Shown here one piece after another: positions 63,181-64,000 of a DNA stretch of 64,000 nucleotides. The DNA is from an uncultured Verrucomicrobiae bacterium. Its GTDB lineage: Bacteria > Verrucomicrobiota > Verrucomicrobiia > Limisphaerales > AAA164-E04. The DNA lies in assembly GCA_951813855.1 (NCBI GenBank), contig OX638380.1, positions 2,744,876-2,808,875 on the forward strand, in the 5' to 3' direction. Every line of letters starts with the position of its first letter. Position 1 is the first letter of the stretch. The translations under genes and the position numbers were made by a program. The notes under the pieces are model-generated. The model worked only from the letters and a program-made list of their open reading frames with translations, did no database searches and was not told the DNA's origin.

Positions 63181-63765
63181 ATGTCGCTCCGGTTTCGGGA
63201 GTCGGTCGGCGAAGGAAAGACATTCGGAATATCTGTCGCATCGTCTTGAAGGGAGATGAAGCTTATCCGGAAATGAAATTCGGTCTGCAAGAGAAAGCAG
63301 GAATCGGGAACGTTTCGGGAGTAGAACAAAGAATAAGCCGGGTGAAATGACTATCGATATTTGATCCTCGGCGATCGGTTATCCGGTTGGAGGTAGCGGT
63401 CGAACGGTCGTTCAGCGCGGTGGTTCGCGAAGCGGAAGGAGGAAACGTCACTCCGCCATCGGTCGCGGGCCGAAATGCAAGGCGGGATAGCGCGTCATCG
63501 GCTAACTGCAGGCCAAGATTATCATGGAGAAACTTCGTGGGGGAGCGTTGACCACGTGACTATTCGTTGGATGAATTCGTTCGGCTTCCGTTGTTTCCGT
63601 TTGTTATCCGGTCGGCGTGGTTCAATCGAAACGCGACCATATCGTTTTCCGTAATCGATCGGAAACGATTATCATCGGTGACCCGGTTTCCCTTCCTGAA
63701 GGTTCAGTCGCGAGCGTCGAGTCGATTGTTGAACCGGTCCTCCGGGTTCGATAGCCTGAACGACC
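63181..63765. other. Intergenic region near the right window edge
   Basis: 585 bases with no recognised gene. It was read for RNase P, SRP and tmRNA-like motifs without success. Short Arg-rich frames are present on both strands and look spurious. Confidence 0.35.
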
Positions 63766-64000
63766 GTGGATAGTCTTCCGGAACCGAACCGCAACGACGA
63801 ATTCAAGCCGCCGATAACGATCGGCATCATCTTGGTGACGGAAACGGTGTTGTTGGGCCTGGCCTTTTTGTTAGCGGCGGTAATGGGCCTGTCGTTTCGG
63901 GAACGGTTGAGTTGGCACGGTTACGATTTGTTGTTGGGCGCAGCGGCCACCGTCCCGATGATCTATTTCGTCATTTGGTCTAATCGGACGACGTTTCAAC
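63766..64000 (+). CDS. Membrane protein, N-terminal part only (possible CPBP-family protease)
   Basis: A GTG-started frame (MDSLPEPNRNDEFKPP) open to the window edge, 78 codons. Two hydrophobic segments are visible: ITIGIILVTETVLLGLAFLLAA-like and LLLGAAATVPMIYFVIW. The pattern resembles the N-terminus of CPBP-type intramembrane proteases, but the catalytic motifs would lie beyond base 64000, so this is a weak guess. Confidence 0.4.
   Translation, partial: MDSLPEPNRNDEFKPPITIGIILVTETVLLGLAFLLAAVMGLSFRERLSWHGYDLLLGAAATVPMIYFVIWSNRTTFQ

Noticed and set aside
63181..63540. Possible structured RNA (RNase P or SRP-like) before the last gene
   Set aside because: GAAGCGGAAGGAGGAAAC recalls pieces of such RNAs, but the conserved cores are missing.
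1..64000. CRISPR arrays
   Set aside because: No regularly spaced direct repeats and no Cas-type genes were seen.

Overview
The window (GC-rich chromosomal backbone with an AT-richer accessory block) looks like a bacterial chromosome, most probably of the PVC superphylum (Verrucomicrobiota or a relative). The basis is the pair of adjacent UvrA genes, which recalls the double-length UvrA of Chlamydiae and relatives, a Gram-negative envelope (CusC/TolC-like outer-membrane component, lipobox) and a sigma-54 type regulator. The taxonomic call is inference and only moderately sure. Two ParB-binding (parS-like) 16-mers in and just after mnmG suggest that the left part lies near the replication origin.

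Layout. 1-10.6 kb: DAHP synthase (cut by the window edge), a small phosphatase, a secreted beta-propeller protein, pgi, mnmG with parS sites, a PAS histidine kinase, a well preserved but stop-ridden AlbA_2-family pseudogene, and plsC. 10.7-20.4 kb: two consecutive UvrA-type genes, a sigma-54 response regulator and a large multi-pass membrane protein. 20.7-42.4 kb: an accessory/defence block: AlbA_2 ATP-binding protein; SNF2 helicase with DUF3883; Swt1-HEPN/DUF499 ATPase; a C-terminally truncated DUF1156 DNA methylase on the minus strand; fossil IS256- and IS21-type elements; two overlapping tyrosine recombinases, the second with a Phd/YefM antitoxin-like tail; and a full-length DUF1156 methylase on the plus strand. 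42.6-50.7 kb: apbE, two same-length UbiE-like methyltransferases separated by tRNA-Gly and a DruA(DUF4338)-ISAs1 fusion gene, then pyrC, a TPMT-like methyltransferase and trmB. 50.7-54.9 kb: pheT, pheS, rplT, rpmI (minus strand). 54.9-62.4 kb: a CusA/CusB/CusC-type heavy-metal efflux operon. The end holds a VTT-domain membrane protein and a truncated membrane protein.

How it fits together. The backbone genes are housekeeping (aromatic amino acids, glycolysis, tRNA modification, translation, pyrimidines, DNA repair). The most interesting part is the accessory block. Helicase, ATPase and methylase form a restriction/defence-like module, and the two DUF1156 methylase genes sit head to head around two tyrosine recombinases. 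The two methylase genes share a 61-bp perfectly identical stretch in inverted orientation, while their flanks are only about 70-80% identical by eye. This is what one would expect of an invertible or gene-converting modification cassette. The truncated copy also diverges from the intact one exactly at the end of a second, 25-bp identical stretch. Identity estimates are by eye; no alignment or database search was run.
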